Shown: in pieces, positions 1-9,231 of the stretch
Layout: every line of letters starts with the position of its first letter
Numbering within the stretch: position 1 is the first letter of the stretch
DNA from: Azoarcus sp031556475
GTDB lineage: Bacteria; Pseudomonadota; Gammaproteobacteria; Burkholderiales; Rhodocyclaceae
Direction: 5' to 3'
DNA length: 64,000 nt
Assembly: GCA_031556475.1 (NCBI GenBank)
Contig: JAVBSY010000027.1
Coordinates: 44,303-108,302, forward strand
The notes under the pieces: model-generated
Seen by the model: the letters and a program-made list of their open reading frames with translations, nothing else
Database searches by the model: none
Told to the model about the DNA's origin: nothing
Translations under genes and position numbers: made by a program

Positions 1-19
1 CGGCCTTGGTTTCGGACAT
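1..19 (-). CDS. Unidentified protein, first residues only (partial)
   Basis: A minus-strand ATG at 17-19 begins a reading frame (MSETKA...) that leaves the window at position 1. A GGAG-type ribosome binding site sits about 8 nt upstream of it (plus-strand 26-33). Only six codons are visible, so no function can be given. It lies downstream of greB on the same strand, with about 155 nt between them. Confidence 0.5.
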
Positions 20-175
20 CGAAAAACTCCGTGCTGATAGAGATAAAAAATAAAAGATAGGTAAGAGATGCAGATGCGATGCATCGATGGGCGCTTAGAT
101 GGGGGCACAGCAGGCAATTTCAAGGGAGCGCTGCATCAGGCCCGCGCAGCGGCTATTTTTTACCGCACGGCTACA

Positions 176-730
176 TCACTCGTAACGGATTTCCGCCACT
201 TCCAGCTCGCGTGGCCCTGCCGGGCTCATGAAGCGCACGGTATCCCCCTCGCGCGCTTTCAGCAGCGCGCGGGCCAGGGGCGCAATCCAGCTGATGCGGC
301 CGGCCGAAGCATCCGCTTCGTCCACACCGACGATCTGCCATGTTTGCTCGTTGCCGCCATCGGGATCGGTCACGGTCACCGTCGCACCGAAAAAAACCTG
401 ATCGACGTCTTCCCGCTCGGCCGGGTCCACCACCTCGGCGTTTTCGATGCGCTTGATAAGAAAACGGATGCGCCGGTCGATTTCGCGCAGCCGCTTCTTG
501 CCGTAGATGTAATCGCCGTTCTCGGAACGATCACCGTTGGATGCCGCCCAGGCGACGGTTTCCACCAGCTTGGGCCGCTCGGTGTTGACCAGCGTATCCA
601 GTTCCTCGCGCAGGGCGAGATAACCGCGCCGGGTCATGTAGTTTTTGCTGCCGGGAGGCAGGCGCAGCCCGGGTGGGGCGGCATCTTCATCCTCGTCGCC
701 GTCGTTTTCCTTGACGAATGCCTTGTTCAC
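176..730 (-). CDS. greB: Transcription elongation factor GreB
   Basis: GreB binds the secondary channel of RNA polymerase and stimulates cleavage of backtracked transcripts. The protein has 184 residues, within the usual range once an acidic N-terminal extension (EDEDAAPP) of about 20 residues is discounted. The coiled-coil N-domain carries the tip region DRSENGDYIYGKKRLREID, whose acidic tip (S-E-N-G-D) and following basic YGKKRLRE stretch are typical of GreB rather than GreA. The C-terminal FKBP-like domain follows (GATVTV... to the end). It is a single gene near other housekeeping genes, and the assignment is firm. Confidence 0.95.
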   Translation of the reverse strand: MNKAFVKENDGDEDEDAAPPGLRLPPGSKNYMTRRGYLALREELDTLVNTERPKLVETVAWAASNGDRSENGDYIYGKKRLREIDRRIRFLIKRIENAEVVDPAEREDVDQVFFGATVTVTDPDGGNEQTWQIVGVDEADASAGRISWIAPLARALLKAREGDTVRFMSPAGPRELEVAEIRYE

Positions 731-804
731 AATGCTCCGCTCTCGTATCCGATGAGTGGCCCCGATGGTACGGCATGCGGCGACGGCAGACCAACCGCCG
801 ACAA

Positions 805-1044
805 TCAGTGCAACATTGTCCGCTGGGTCAGCAGCGCACCGTAATGATCGATGAAATCATCGACGTCGCTCTCCTCCCCGGCCTCGAGCTGCTTCCCCCA
901 TTCGTTCCATTCGCGGCGAAAGCGCTGCGCGGCCTCGGCGCGTATCAACGCCCCGCATCCGCTGCGTTTATCGATGACCTCGACGGCATCGATGCCGGGG
1001 TAATCGACCACATAGAGCACGGCGTTATTGCAGACGATATTCAT
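805..1044 (-). CDS. DUF3567-family small protein
   Basis: A 79-residue protein beginning MNIVCNNAVLYVVDYPG and ending GALLTQRTMLH. The N-terminal MNIV(C)N..YVV.YPG.DAVE pattern and the DDFIDHY...LT.....LH tail fit the DUF3567 family, which to my knowledge is confined to betaproteobacteria and has no established function. The frame stays open upstream to 1167, but the ATG at 1042-1044 is preceded by GAGGATG at good spacing and matches the family start, so I use it. It is useful mainly as a taxonomic marker. Confidence 0.82.
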   Translation of the reverse strand: MNIVCNNAVLYVVDYPGIDAVEVIDKRSGCGALIRAEAAQRFRREWNEWGKQLEAGEESDVDDFIDHYGALLTQRTMLH

Positions 1045-1302
1045 GATCGCATCCTCATTGTGACGGGAACCCGCGAGCAGACGAGCTTTGCCGTTCCCCA
1101 CGCTTGCATGTCCCGATACATGGCGCCGACGTTGCCAGGTTTCAAGTCCTCCGGCCCCCTGCCTCACTGTTCATATCCCCATAAAACCTTTCCGACATTC
1201 GTAAAACCTGCGTCTCCGGTGTTGTCATTCTTCGGCACGGCGCATACCATTTCCGGAGGCTTTTTGATCAACGGCTCGCGCCATTTTCCGAGCGGGTTCC
1301 AA

Positions 1303-1518
1303 ATGAACGAAAACACGTTCGACGACGTAACCAGCCTGCACCAGCGCCTTGAAGCTTTGCGCGGCGAACATCGAGATCTCGACGAAGCGATCGCCCGCCT
1401 CGCCTCCTCGCCCACCGAAGACGAGTTGCTGCTGCGCCGGCTGAAAAAACACAAACTGGCAATCAAGGACCGCATCACCACCATCGAACGGCTACTGCAG
1501 CCCGGCGATTTCGCTTGA
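1303..1518 (+). CDS. DUF465 / YdcH-like small coiled-coil protein
   Basis: A 71-residue, highly charged helical protein. The pattern LHQRLEALRGEHRDLDEAI followed by L(L)RRLKKHKLAIKDRI matches the DUF465/YdcH family (H..L...H..LD..I......D..L..LKK.KL..KD.I). These proteins form small helical hairpins of unknown function. The frame extends upstream without a stop, but only this part looks like protein-coding family sequence; the ATG at 1303 gives the family-typical length. It is divergent from the DUF3567 gene and 56 nt upstream of the sulfhydrylase. Confidence 0.85.
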   Translation: MNENTFDDVTSLHQRLEALRGEHRDLDEAIARLASSPTEDELLLRRLKKHKLAIKDRITTIERLLQPGDFA

Positions 1519-1574
1519 TGCGCTCTCCATGACAACTGGCGCCCTGTCGCCAGGCCCCCAACCGGAATAAGTCC

Positions 1575-2879
1575 ATGACTCTTCCTGGCAGTTTTGGCCG
1601 GGAGACGCTCGCATTGCATGCGGGTCAATCCCCCGACCCTGTCCACGGCTCCCGAGCCACCCCGATTCACTTCACCACCAGTTACGTTTTCCAAAGCACA
1701 GACCATGCCGCCGCGCTGTTCAATCTCGAACGGCCCGGCCATGTTTACGCGCGTATTTCCAACCCGACCAACGCGGTACTGGAAGAGCGCGTCGCCGCGC
1801 TCGAAGGCGGCATCGGCGCCATCGCCACCGCCAGCGGCCAAGCCGCGCTGCATCTGGCCATCGTCACGCTGATGGGCACGGGCGGCCATATCGTCGCCTC
1901 GCGCTCGCTGTACGGCGGCTCGCACAACCTGCTCGGCTACACCCTGCCCCGTTTCGGCATTCACACCACCTTCGTCGATCCACGCGACGCCAAGGCCTGG
2001 CGCGCCGCCATCCGGCCGGAAACGAGGCTGCTTTTCGGCGAAACGCTGGGCAACCCGGGGCTGGACGTACTCGATATCCCGGCAGTTGCCGACATCGCGC
2101 ATGAACATGGCCTGCCGCTGCTGGTCGATTCCACCCTCGCCAGCCCGATCCTGCAACAGCCGCTGGCTCTGGGTGCCGATCTCGTGATGCACTCGGCCAC
2201 AAAATATCTCGGCGGCCACGGCGTTGCCGTCGGCGGCGTGCTGGTGGACGGCGGGCGCTTCGATTGGGAAGCCTCCGGCCGTTTTCCCACCCTCACCGAG
2301 CCTTACGACGGTTTCCACGGCATGGATTTCGCCGAAGAATCGCCCGTCGCCGCTTTCTTGCTGCGCGCCCGGCGCGAAGGACTGCGCGACTTCGGTGCCT
2401 GCCTGTCGCCGATGAACGCCTTCCAGATCCTGCAGGGGCTGGAAACACTGCCGCTGCGCATGCGCGCCCATGTGGACAACACTCGCGCCATCGCCACCCA
2501 TCTCGCGGCACACCCGCTCGTCGCCAAAGTGGCTTATCCCGGCCTGCCCGACCACCCGGATCGCGAACTGGCGGCCAGACTGCTGCCACAAGGCTGCGGC
2601 GCGGTGCTGTCGTTCGACCTCAAAGGCGGACGGGACGCCGGCCGCGCGTTCATCGACGCGCTGCGCCTGTTTTCGCACCTTGCAAACGTAGGCGATGCCA
2701 AATCGCTGGCGATCCACCCCGCCAGCACCACGCACTTCCGCATGAGCGACGCCGACCTGGCTGCCGCCGGTATCGGCCAGGGCACGGTACGCCTGTCGGT
2801 AGGGCTGGAATCGCCAGCCGACCTCCTGGCCGATCTCAATCGCGCGCTTTACGCCGTTGGCAAATTGTCGAAAGGATAG
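1575..2879 (+). CDS. metY: O-acetylhomoserine sulfhydrylase (Cys/Met-metabolism PLP enzyme)
   Basis: A 434-residue PLP enzyme of the Cys/Met metabolism family. It starts with the family motif F..ETLALHAGQ.PDP and carries Y.FQSTDHAAALFNLE, SNPTN, ATASGQAA and the PLP-lysine motif SATKYLGGHG (Lys about 210). The length and the A.LF.LE/GHVYARISNPTN signature favour O-acetylhomoserine aminocarboxypropyltransferase (MetY), which makes homocysteine from O-acetylhomoserine and sulfide. The close relatives MetB and MetZ are shorter. An alpha/beta hydrolase gene starts 3 nt after its stop, which implies cotranscription. Confidence 0.9.
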   Translation: MTLPGSFGRETLALHAGQSPDPVHGSRATPIHFTTSYVFQSTDHAAALFNLERPGHVYARISNPTNAVLEERVAALEGGIGAIATASGQAALHLAIVTLMGTGGHIVASRSLYGGSHNLLGYTLPRFGIHTTFVDPRDAKAWRAAIRPETRLLFGETLGNPGLDVLDIPAVADIAHEHGLPLLVDSTLASPILQQPLALGADLVMHSATKYLGGHGVAVGGVLVDGGRFDWEASGRFPTLTEPYDGFHGMDFAEESPVAAFLLRARREGLRDFGACLSPMNAFQILQGLETLPLRMRAHVDNTRAIATHLAAHPLVAKVAYPGLPDHPDRELAARLLPQGCGAVLSFDLKGGRDAGRAFIDALRLFSHLANVGDAKSLAIHPASTTHFRMSDADLAAAGIGQGTVRLSVGLESPADLLADLNRALYAVGKLSKG

Positions 2880-2882
2880 GCG

Positions 2883-3692
2883 ATGGACATTCTCGTCAAT
2901 GGCGCCAGCACCCGCGTCTATACCGGCGGCCGCGCGTTCGACAGCGCACTGCCCACCGTGGTGCTCATTCACGGCGGCGGCCACGACAACAGCGTGTGGA
3001 ATCTACAGGCCCGTCATCTGGCCCATCACGGCTTTGGCGTACTCGCGCCCGATCTGCCAGGTCATGGCAGTTCGGCAGGCAACACGCTGTCCACGATAGA
3101 CGCCATGGCGGCGTGGATCATCGCGCTGCTCGATGCCACCGGCGTCACGAAGGCGTGTCTGGCGGGGCACAGCATGGGCTCGCTGATCTCGATCGCCACC
3201 GCCGCACGCGCACCCGATCGCGTTGCCGGGTTGGCCCTGCTCGGCAGTGTCGTGCCCATGCCGGTCGCCCCTGCGCTGCTTCAAGCCACGGTGGATGACC
3301 GCGACCTCGCCCATGCCATGATCAACCAGTGGTCCTACACGCCCGCCAACCTGCTCGGCGCCAGCGCCTTGCCCGGCATCCGCCTTGCCGGCGTCAATCA
3401 GCGCACGATGGAACGCCAGGCGGCCGGCGTGCTCGCCACCGACCTGGCAGCCTGCAATGCATGGCAGGACGGCTTTGCCGCCGCCGCGCAGGTACGTTCC
3501 CCGACGCTGCTGATATGTGGCGAACGGGATCAGATGACGCCGCCGCGCGCGGTAAAACCTTTGCGCGATGCTCTTGTCAACGTCAGTGGCGGCGCGCGAA
3601 TGACCGTACTGCCGGGTGCCGGCCACGCCATGACGGCCGAAACGCCGGATGCGGTTACCGATTCGCTGCGGGGGTTTTTTACCGAAATATAA
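2883..3692 (+). CDS. Alpha/beta-fold hydrolase
   Basis: A 269-residue single-domain alpha/beta hydrolase. Visible elements are the oxyanion-hole motif HGGG (about 30-33), the DLPGHG turn, the nucleophile elbow GHSMGS (Ser about 97), the acid region GERDQMTPP and the catalytic His in GAGHAM near the C-terminus. No signal peptide is seen, so it is probably cytoplasmic. It follows metY by 3 nt and is probably in the same operon. The substrate is unknown. It is about 100 residues shorter than homoserine acetyltransferase MetX and lacks that enzyme's extra helical domain, so I do not call it MetX. Confidence 0.85.
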   Translation: MDILVNGASTRVYTGGRAFDSALPTVVLIHGGGHDNSVWNLQARHLAHHGFGVLAPDLPGHGSSAGNTLSTIDAMAAWIIALLDATGVTKACLAGHSMGSLISIATAARAPDRVAGLALLGSVVPMPVAPALLQATVDDRDLAHAMINQWSYTPANLLGASALPGIRLAGVNQRTMERQAAGVLATDLAACNAWQDGFAAAAQVRSPTLLICGERDQMTPPRAVKPLRDALVNVSGGARMTVLPGAGHAMTAETPDAVTDSLRGFFTEI

Positions 3693-3808
3693 AGCGTATT
3701 TGCCGGAACAGATCCAAGCGGCGCATCCCACTACGGCCGCATGGCCGGCCTGGATCTGTTCCACCCCCCGTTCCGCTGCGGTGATAACGACCCCGAAAGG
3801 AGAGGAAA

Positions 3809-4663
3809 ATGTCGCAGCCGAACGAGGGCGATAGCCACGACCCTGGCCAGTCCCCTGCTCAACTTCACGCTCAACCCGATCCACAGGCCGCCGACCAGCC
3901 CTTCCCCGCCGTGCGCCGGGTTGCGCTCTCGGCACCGTTGCATTGGCTAGCGCTCGGTTTCGCCGACCTGCGCGCCTGCCCGATTCCCAGCCTGTTTTAC
4001 GGCTTTTGCTTCACCGCCATGGGGCTGCTGGTCACTTTCGTCTTCGAACATGCCTACGAGTACACGTCGGCGCTGACCTGCGGGTTTCTGCTGCTCGGCC
4101 CTTTCCTTGCCATGGGCTTGTATGAAATCAGCCGCCGACGCTTGCACGGGCAGGCCTGCGCGCTTACGCCTACGCTCACCGTATGGCGGCGCAATGCCGG
4201 CAATCTGGGCATCTTCGCCGTCGTGCTGGGCGTGATCTTCCTGGTTTGGATTCGCGCCTCACTGGTCGTTTTTGCCTTGTTCTATACCAGCGACCTACCA
4301 AACCTGAGCAGTTTTCTCTCGCAAGTGCTGGCGCTGGACAACATCGAGTTCCTGGCGGTCTATTTCTGTGTGGGCCTGATCTTCGCCACGCTCGTCTTCG
4401 CCGCCAGCGCCGTGTCGATTCCGCTCATGCTCGACCGCGACCAGGATGCGATCAGCGCGATGATCGTCAGCATCGGCACGCTTGCCCGCAACCCGGCAAC
4501 GATGCTGCTGTGGGCATTCGTCATCGCGGCGCTGACGATAATTGGTTTCCTCAGCTTCCATATCGGCCTGGTTGTGCTGATGCCCCTGCTCGGCCACGCT
4601 ACCTGGCACGCCTATCGCGAACTGGTGGAAACTCCTCCGGTGGAAGTGCTCTCCGCACCGTGA
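3809..4663 (+). CDS. DUF2189 multi-pass inner-membrane protein
   Basis: A 284-residue membrane protein with a Pro/Gln-rich cytoplasmic N-terminus of about 35 residues, then A..WL.LGF.DL...P..SLFYG, which is typical of DUF2189. About six hydrophobic segments follow (for example CGFLLLGPFLAMGLYEISRR and IFAVVLGVIFLVWIRASLVV), ending HATWHAYRELVE. The family's function is not known to me. The ATG at 3809 is preceded by AGGAGAGG at good spacing. The GNAT gene starts at or just after its stop. Confidence 0.85.
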   Translation: MSQPNEGDSHDPGQSPAQLHAQPDPQAADQPFPAVRRVALSAPLHWLALGFADLRACPIPSLFYGFCFTAMGLLVTFVFEHAYEYTSALTCGFLLLGPFLAMGLYEISRRRLHGQACALTPTLTVWRRNAGNLGIFAVVLGVIFLVWIRASLVVFALFYTSDLPNLSSFLSQVLALDNIEFLAVYFCVGLIFATLVFAASAVSIPLMLDRDQDAISAMIVSIGTLARNPATMLLWAFVIAALTIIGFLSFHIGLVVLMPLLGHATWHAYRELVETPPVEVLSAP

Positions 4664-4672
4664 ATGGGATTC

Positions 4673-5113
4673 ATGAAGATCACCGTACGTGACGCCGTGG
4701 CCCGGGATGTGCCGGCCTTGCGCGAGCTGTTCCTGCAGTCGCGCCGCGAGACCTTCGCCTGGCAGGCGGCCAGCGCGTTCCAGTTGGCCGACTTCGAGGC
4801 CCAGACGGAAGGCGAACGGCTGCGGGTTGCCGAGGATGACAGCGGGCAACTCGCCGGTTTCGTGTCGGTCTGGGAGCCGGATCATTTCATCCATCACCTG
4901 CATGTGCACCAGCCGCGCCACCGGTGCGGCATCGGTCGGACGCTGCTGCATGCGCTGCCGGGCTGGCCGGCAGTACGCTACCGCCTCAAGTGCCTGCGCG
5001 CCAACGCGCCGGCGCTGGCGTTCTATGGCGCGTGCGGCTTCACCGAGATCGGCGCCGGCAGCACGGAAGACGGCGAATACCTGCTGCTGGAATCCGGCGG
5101 CAAGGACGGCTGA
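4673..5113 (+). CDS. GNAT-family N-acetyltransferase
   Basis: A protein of about 146 residues beginning MKITVRDAVARDVPALREL, the N-terminal strand and helix of a GNAT fold. The acetyl-CoA site is recognisable as (H)QPRHRCGIGRTLLHAL, a variant of R/Q-x-x-G-x-G/A (motif A), and the C-terminal half has LKCLRANAPALAFYGACGFTEIG, typical of acetylation of small molecules or proteins. An in-frame ATG at 4664 would add three residues; the ATG at 4673 gives the family-like MKI start. The substrate is not deducible. Confidence 0.85.
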   Translation: MKITVRDAVARDVPALRELFLQSRRETFAWQAASAFQLADFEAQTEGERLRVAEDDSGQLAGFVSVWEPDHFIHHLHVHQPRHRCGIGRTLLHALPGWPAVRYRLKCLRANAPALAFYGACGFTEIGAGSTEDGEYLLLESGGKDG

Positions 5114-5190
5114 TGACCGTCTATCTACGGCCCTGGAACTGTGCCTTCAACAGCGGTGGGAAAGGCACCCCGAGGCGAACAATCGGTCCT

Positions 5191-6054
5191 TCACCTATCG
5201 GCCTCGTCGGCCAAATCCAAAACCAGGGGCTGGTGATCGGAGGCCGCTGTTTCCGTCTCCACCGATAACGCTTGTACGCGCGGCGCAAGATCAGCGGTAA
5301 CGAAAGTGAAATCGCAGCAATAAGGCCGATCCGGCCATTCCGCGCCATGTAGACCGACGCTTGGCGCATGCGGTGCGCGTCCGTGCGCGATCCGCCAGGC
5401 ATCGCGCCAGGCGGGCGTTCCCGCAGGCAGCGCGCGCAGCATCGAACGGTAATGCGACGAATTCGGCTCGCAGTTGAAGTCCCCGCACAAAACAGCCGAT
5501 GCCGGACGTGGGCGAGCGGCAAAAGCCGGATTCTTTTCCTTGCCCACAGCCAGCGCTTTCGCGTGATCCGCAGCCTCCACCTGAAGCGCGCGCAAGGCGG
5601 CAATCTGCGCGCCACGCTGCAGCAACGAGTAATACTCCAGATGCGTCGTCATGACCCGCAACGGACCCCATGGCGCGGCCACCACGGCTTCGATGCAAAC
5701 GCGCCGCATGTTGGGCTTCGTCGGATCGGCCGGCGCCGGCAGCAGGTGACGGAAGACCTGGCCCAAGGTCGGGCGCGTCAGCAACAGGTTGCCGAAACGT
5801 GCCCGCCCGCCGGCACCATCGGCAACATCGAGCGCAGCACCGAAAACAGCTTCGAAATCTGGAAACGCGGCGGCGAAAAAAGCCGGTCCGTCTTCCTGTC
5901 CGCCGCCAGCAAGGCCGGGAAAATTTTGTGCAACTTCCTGCAGGCAAATAACGTCGATATCGCCAAGCCCACGCAAAGCCGCAACAGTACGCGCCAGATC
6001 AACCCGCCCATCCGCACCGCGTCCCCACTGAATATTCCAACTGACGATGCGCAT
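5191..6054 (-). CDS. Endonuclease/exonuclease/phosphatase-family protein
   Basis: A 287-residue metal-dependent hydrolase of the EEP fold. The catalytic landmarks appear in order: the N-terminal MRIVSWNIQWG (metal-ligand Asn), CLQEV (metal-ligand Glu), TTHLEYYS (catalytic His), LCGDFNCEPNSSHY (catalytic Asp/Asn) and SDHQPLVL (terminal Asp-His pair). No signal peptide is seen, so it is probably cytoplasmic. Members cleave DNA or phosphodiester and phosphomonoester substrates, and the substrate cannot be told here. It converges with the GNAT gene and is divergent from the HDOD gene across a 434-nt gap. Confidence 0.88.
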   Translation of the reverse strand: MRIVSWNIQWGRGADGRVDLARTVAALRGLGDIDVICLQEVAQNFPGLAGGGQEDGPAFFAAAFPDFEAVFGAALDVADGAGGRARFGNLLLTRPTLGQVFRHLLPAPADPTKPNMRRVCIEAVVAAPWGPLRVMTTHLEYYSLLQRGAQIAALRALQVEAADHAKALAVGKEKNPAFAARPRPASAVLCGDFNCEPNSSHYRSMLRALPAGTPAWRDAWRIAHGRAPHAPSVGLHGAEWPDRPYCCDFTFVTADLAPRVQALSVETETAASDHQPLVLDLADEADR

Positions 6055-6488
6055 TCCGAGTTCTCCTTGTCACGGCACGTCTTGTCACAGCATCACGGCA
6101 ACCGATCATACTGCGCCAGGCCAATACCGGTATGGCGCCGGACACGGCATAATCGGCTGTTGAAACCCATTCATGCCACGCCGCATCGATTTACCCATCC
6201 GGATCCACCATGCAGCATTCCGCCACGCCCCGCACCGACCATGGCATTCCTTATACGAGTATCATTTCGGCTTGGCCGTACTGACCATACGCCTTGAAAC
6301 AATCCTGCGACCGGCACGGCATGCCCGGCCACCACTTCGGATTCGGCTTTGACCAAGCCATTCCACCCGAATCATCACTCCCCGGACCGGTTATATTCGC
6401 ACCACGCAACACAAGCCACACCGTTTCCGCCCCGGCGGCGATAGCAGATAATCACTGCAAAGCCTGATAGGACTGAGGACCACACAAG
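6055..6488. other. Intergenic region between EEP and HDOD genes
   Basis: A 434-nt divergent intergenic region. It presumably holds promoters for the flanking genes, but I find no sigma-54 or sigma-28 motif at correct spacing and no convincing small gene or terminator. The short open frames inside lack ribosome binding sites and family resemblance. Confidence 0.5.
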
Positions 6489-7343
6489 ATGCACTCCGCC
6501 CAAGAACTGGTCAGCTACATCGAAGCCTTGACTTCGTTGCCCACCGTTTACCTCCGCATCAGGGAGCAGCTCGATTCGCCCGACGGTTCGGTCGTCGAGG
6601 TCGGCCGCCTCGTCGCGGCCGATCCGGCTCTTACCGTACGCCTGCTGCGCCTGGTGAACAGTGCGCTCTATGGTTATGGGCAAGTCGACACAGTCAATCG
6701 CGCGGTACAGATTCTCGGCCTTCAACAGGTGCACGATCTCGTGCTGGCAATGTCGGTCAATTCGGTTTTTGCCGGCCTTCGCCCTGAACACATGGACGTA
6801 GGCCGCTTCTGGCGCAGCAGCGTCATGTGTGGCCTGGCAGCCCGTGCCATCGCCCACAGCTGCGGTCAGCCGTCCTCCGAGCGCCTGTTCGTCATCGGCC
6901 TGCTCGCCGACCTGGGCCATCTGGTCATGTACCAGACCGTGCCGGACCTCGCCGCGACGGCACAGAACAGCGCCGACGCCAGCAGCGAGTCGTTGCCGGC
7001 AGCCGAGCGCCGCGTCATCGGCTGCGATTACGCCGAAGTCGGCGCCACATTGATGGAGCACTGGAAGCTGCCGCAGCCTTTCGCCGAAATCATCGGCTCC
7101 CAGATCAACCCTCGGCTTGGCGGCGAGCGCGCCTTCGACGCGGCCATCCTGCACGTTGCCTATCACCTCGTGCAGACCGACCGCCAGGCTGAGCCAAGCG
7201 AAGTCGCGGTCGAACGGATCGACCCCGCGGTCTGGCCGCTGTTGAACATCTCGCCGGATATCCTGAGCGACATCCGCGAAAACGTCGAACTCAGCCTTTC
7301 GGCCTACGTCTCGCTCTTTTTCCCCGATATGCGGGTGCATTAG
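6489..7343 (+). CDS. HDOD-domain signalling protein
   Basis: A 284-residue protein, nearly all of it one HDOD domain (about residues 8-210): LPTVYLRIREQLD, V..LVAADPALTVRLLRLVNSA.YG, AVQILG..Q.HDLVLAMSV, then FWRSSVMCGLAARAIAH and LFVIGLLADLGHLVMY. HDOD is a degenerate HD-type domain, usually lacking the metal site, that takes part in signal transduction. The diguanylate cyclase gene begins 23 nt downstream, so the two are likely cotranscribed and may act together in c-di-GMP control of motility, next to the flagellin locus. That link is an inference from context. Confidence 0.9.
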   Translation: MHSAQELVSYIEALTSLPTVYLRIREQLDSPDGSVVEVGRLVAADPALTVRLLRLVNSALYGYGQVDTVNRAVQILGLQQVHDLVLAMSVNSVFAGLRPEHMDVGRFWRSSVMCGLAARAIAHSCGQPSSERLFVIGLLADLGHLVMYQTVPDLAATAQNSADASSESLPAAERRVIGCDYAEVGATLMEHWKLPQPFAEIIGSQINPRLGGERAFDAAILHVAYHLVQTDRQAEPSEVAVERIDPAVWPLLNISPDILSDIRENVELSLSAYVSLFFPDMRVH

Positions 7344-7366
7344 AAGCGAAACGCACCGTTTTCGTC

Positions 7367-9187
7367 ATGCCTGCTCCCACCAGCCCTTTCGATATCGCCC
7401 GCGAAGCTCTGCGCCAGCTTGCGGTACGGCGCATACCGCCCACGCCCGACAATTATCTCAAGCTCTACAACGAGATCGCCGGCGTGGCCACGGAGGAAGG
7501 GGAATTCCCCGTGCGCTTCGTACGGCAAATCGCACGCTGGCTGCCCCGCGACACGGCGGAGCAGCAACGTCTTGCACGCCTGCTCGAACAGACGCTCACC
7601 AACGGTGACACCGCCGCCGGGCAGCAGGTCCTGGAGCAGTACATCAGCAGCCTGCACCCGGAAGCGCCACCTGCCTGGAACGATCTGATTCCCCAGCTTC
7701 TGCGCCAATGGGAAGGCCGCCAGTTGGGCTGGACCGCCGCGCGCAAGCGCGAATCGCTCGATCGCGTGCTCGGTGCCAACGATCCGTCGACCCTGTATAC
7801 CAGGCTGCAAGGGCTGCTGCGCGCATGGAGCCAGGCGCCCACCAATCCGGAAGTGCCCGCCCCTGCCACGGAGGTTTCCGACTTTTCCTCCGCCGAGCCG
7901 AACAACGGCTCACCGGCACCGACCGACACCACCACCGTGCGCCTTGTCGCCGCCGAAGCCACCGAATTGTTGCACGACCTGCGCGAACTGCTTTTGCTCG
8001 CGCTGGAGTCCGTTATTCCGTCGTTTCTCGGCGCCCACCAGGAACTTACGCACGACGCCACGCTGATCGCCACCTCGATCCGGCAAGCCGCCAGTGTCCG
8101 AGCGCTCGTCCCCATACGCAAACAGTTGGGCAAATTCGCCCTCCGCCTGGGGATGACGGCCGATGACGACGAGGAGATCCGTAGTGGCCTGCTCTCTCTT
8201 CTTCGCCTGATACTCGACAACATCGACGAACTCGTCATCGACGACCAATGGCTGCACGGACAGGTCGAAATGCTGCGCGACGTCGTCACCCAGCCTGCCA
8301 GCGTCCGTATGATCGACGACGCAGAGCGGCGGCTGAAGGAACTCATCTACAAGCAAAGCCAGCTCAAGCACAACCTGACCGAAGCCCAGCACAATCTGCG
8401 CAACATGCTCGCCGGTTTCGTCGATCAGCTCGCGCGGTTCGCCGCAAGTACCGGCGCTTATCACGACCGCATCGACGGTTGCGCGCAGAAGATCGCATCT
8501 GCCCGCGATATCACCGAAATCGGTCCGTTGCTCGATCAGGTGATGAGCGACACCCGCTCCATCCAGATGGAAGCCGCACGCTCGCACGCCGAGCTCCAGC
8601 ACGCCCGCGAGCGCGCCCAAACCGCCGAAGCCAAGATCGCCGCGCTACAGACGGAACTGGAACAGGCCAGCCGTCTGATACGCCATGACCAGTTGACCGG
8701 CGCGCTCAACCGCCGCGGCCTCGAAGAAATCGCCGCCAAGGAAAGAGCCCGCGCCACCCGTCGCTCCGTGCCGCTGTGCGTCGCCCTGCTCGACATCGAC
8801 AATTTCAAACATCTCAACGACACCCTTGGCCACCAGGCCGGCGACGAAGCACTACGCCATCTCACCAACATCGTCCGCCAGCATCTGCGCCCGCAAGACT
8901 CGCTCGCCCGCTATGGCGGCGAGGAATTCGTCATCCTTCTGCCCGAAACCGATCTCGAACAGGCCCGGCTGACGCTCGTCCGCCTTCAGCGTGAACTCAC
9001 CCGCGAACTTTTCATGTCCGGCGAGGTCCACTTGGTCATCACATTCAGTGCGGGCGTCACGCCATGGGATGACGACGAATCCCTGGAAACCGTGGTGGTT
9101 CGCGCCGATGCGGCCATGTATCAGGCCAAGCAGGCGGGCAAGAACCGCGTCGTCACCCAGGCTTCGCCCGACAGCACATCCGTCTGA
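7367..9187 (+). CDS. GGDEF-domain diguanylate cyclase
   Basis: A 606-residue soluble protein. Residues 1 to about 430 are helical with no recognised sensor domain and include a Pro/Ser/Thr-rich linker near 155-190 and coiled coils near 310-345 and 400-435. The C-terminal GGDEF domain starts at DQLTGALNRRG (about 441-451). It has an intact active-site GGEEF (about 517-521) and an RxxD product-inhibition site (R-P-Q-D, about 508-511) five residues before it, so it should synthesise c-di-GMP with feedback inhibition. No membrane segment is seen. It lies directly upstream of fliC1, and a c-di-GMP receptor gene (ycgR) occurs at 33727. Confidence 0.92.
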   Translation: MPAPTSPFDIAREALRQLAVRRIPPTPDNYLKLYNEIAGVATEEGEFPVRFVRQIARWLPRDTAEQQRLARLLEQTLTNGDTAAGQQVLEQYISSLHPEAPPAWNDLIPQLLRQWEGRQLGWTAARKRESLDRVLGANDPSTLYTRLQGLLRAWSQAPTNPEVPAPATEVSDFSSAEPNNGSPAPTDTTTVRLVAAEATELLHDLRELLLLALESVIPSFLGAHQELTHDATLIATSIRQAASVRALVPIRKQLGKFALRLGMTADDDEEIRSGLLSLLRLILDNIDELVIDDQWLHGQVEMLRDVVTQPASVRMIDDAERRLKELIYKQSQLKHNLTEAQHNLRNMLAGFVDQLARFAASTGAYHDRIDGCAQKIASARDITEIGPLLDQVMSDTRSIQMEAARSHAELQHARERAQTAEAKIAALQTELEQASRLIRHDQLTGALNRRGLEEIAAKERARATRRSVPLCVALLDIDNFKHLNDTLGHQAGDEALRHLTNIVRQHLRPQDSLARYGGEEFVILLPETDLEQARLTLVRLQRELTRELFMSGEVHLVITFSAGVTPWDDDESLETVVVRADAAMYQAKQAGKNRVVTQASPDSTSV

Positions 9188-9231
9188 GCTTCCAGCCTCA
9201 TCGCATATCACTCCAGACTACATACTTGTTT

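Noticed and set aside
1164..2984. 606-codon antisense open frame opposite the DUF465 and sulfhydrylase genes
   Set aside because: It overlies clearly recognisable genes, has no family resemblance and arises from high third-position GC.
2883..3692. Homoserine O-acetyltransferase (MetX) next to metY
   Set aside because: The hydrolase is about 100 residues too short and lacks the MetX lid domain. Adjacency alone is not enough.
6171..6356. 61-codon minus-strand open frame in the 6055-6488 gap
   Set aside because: No ribosome binding site and no resemblance to a known protein.
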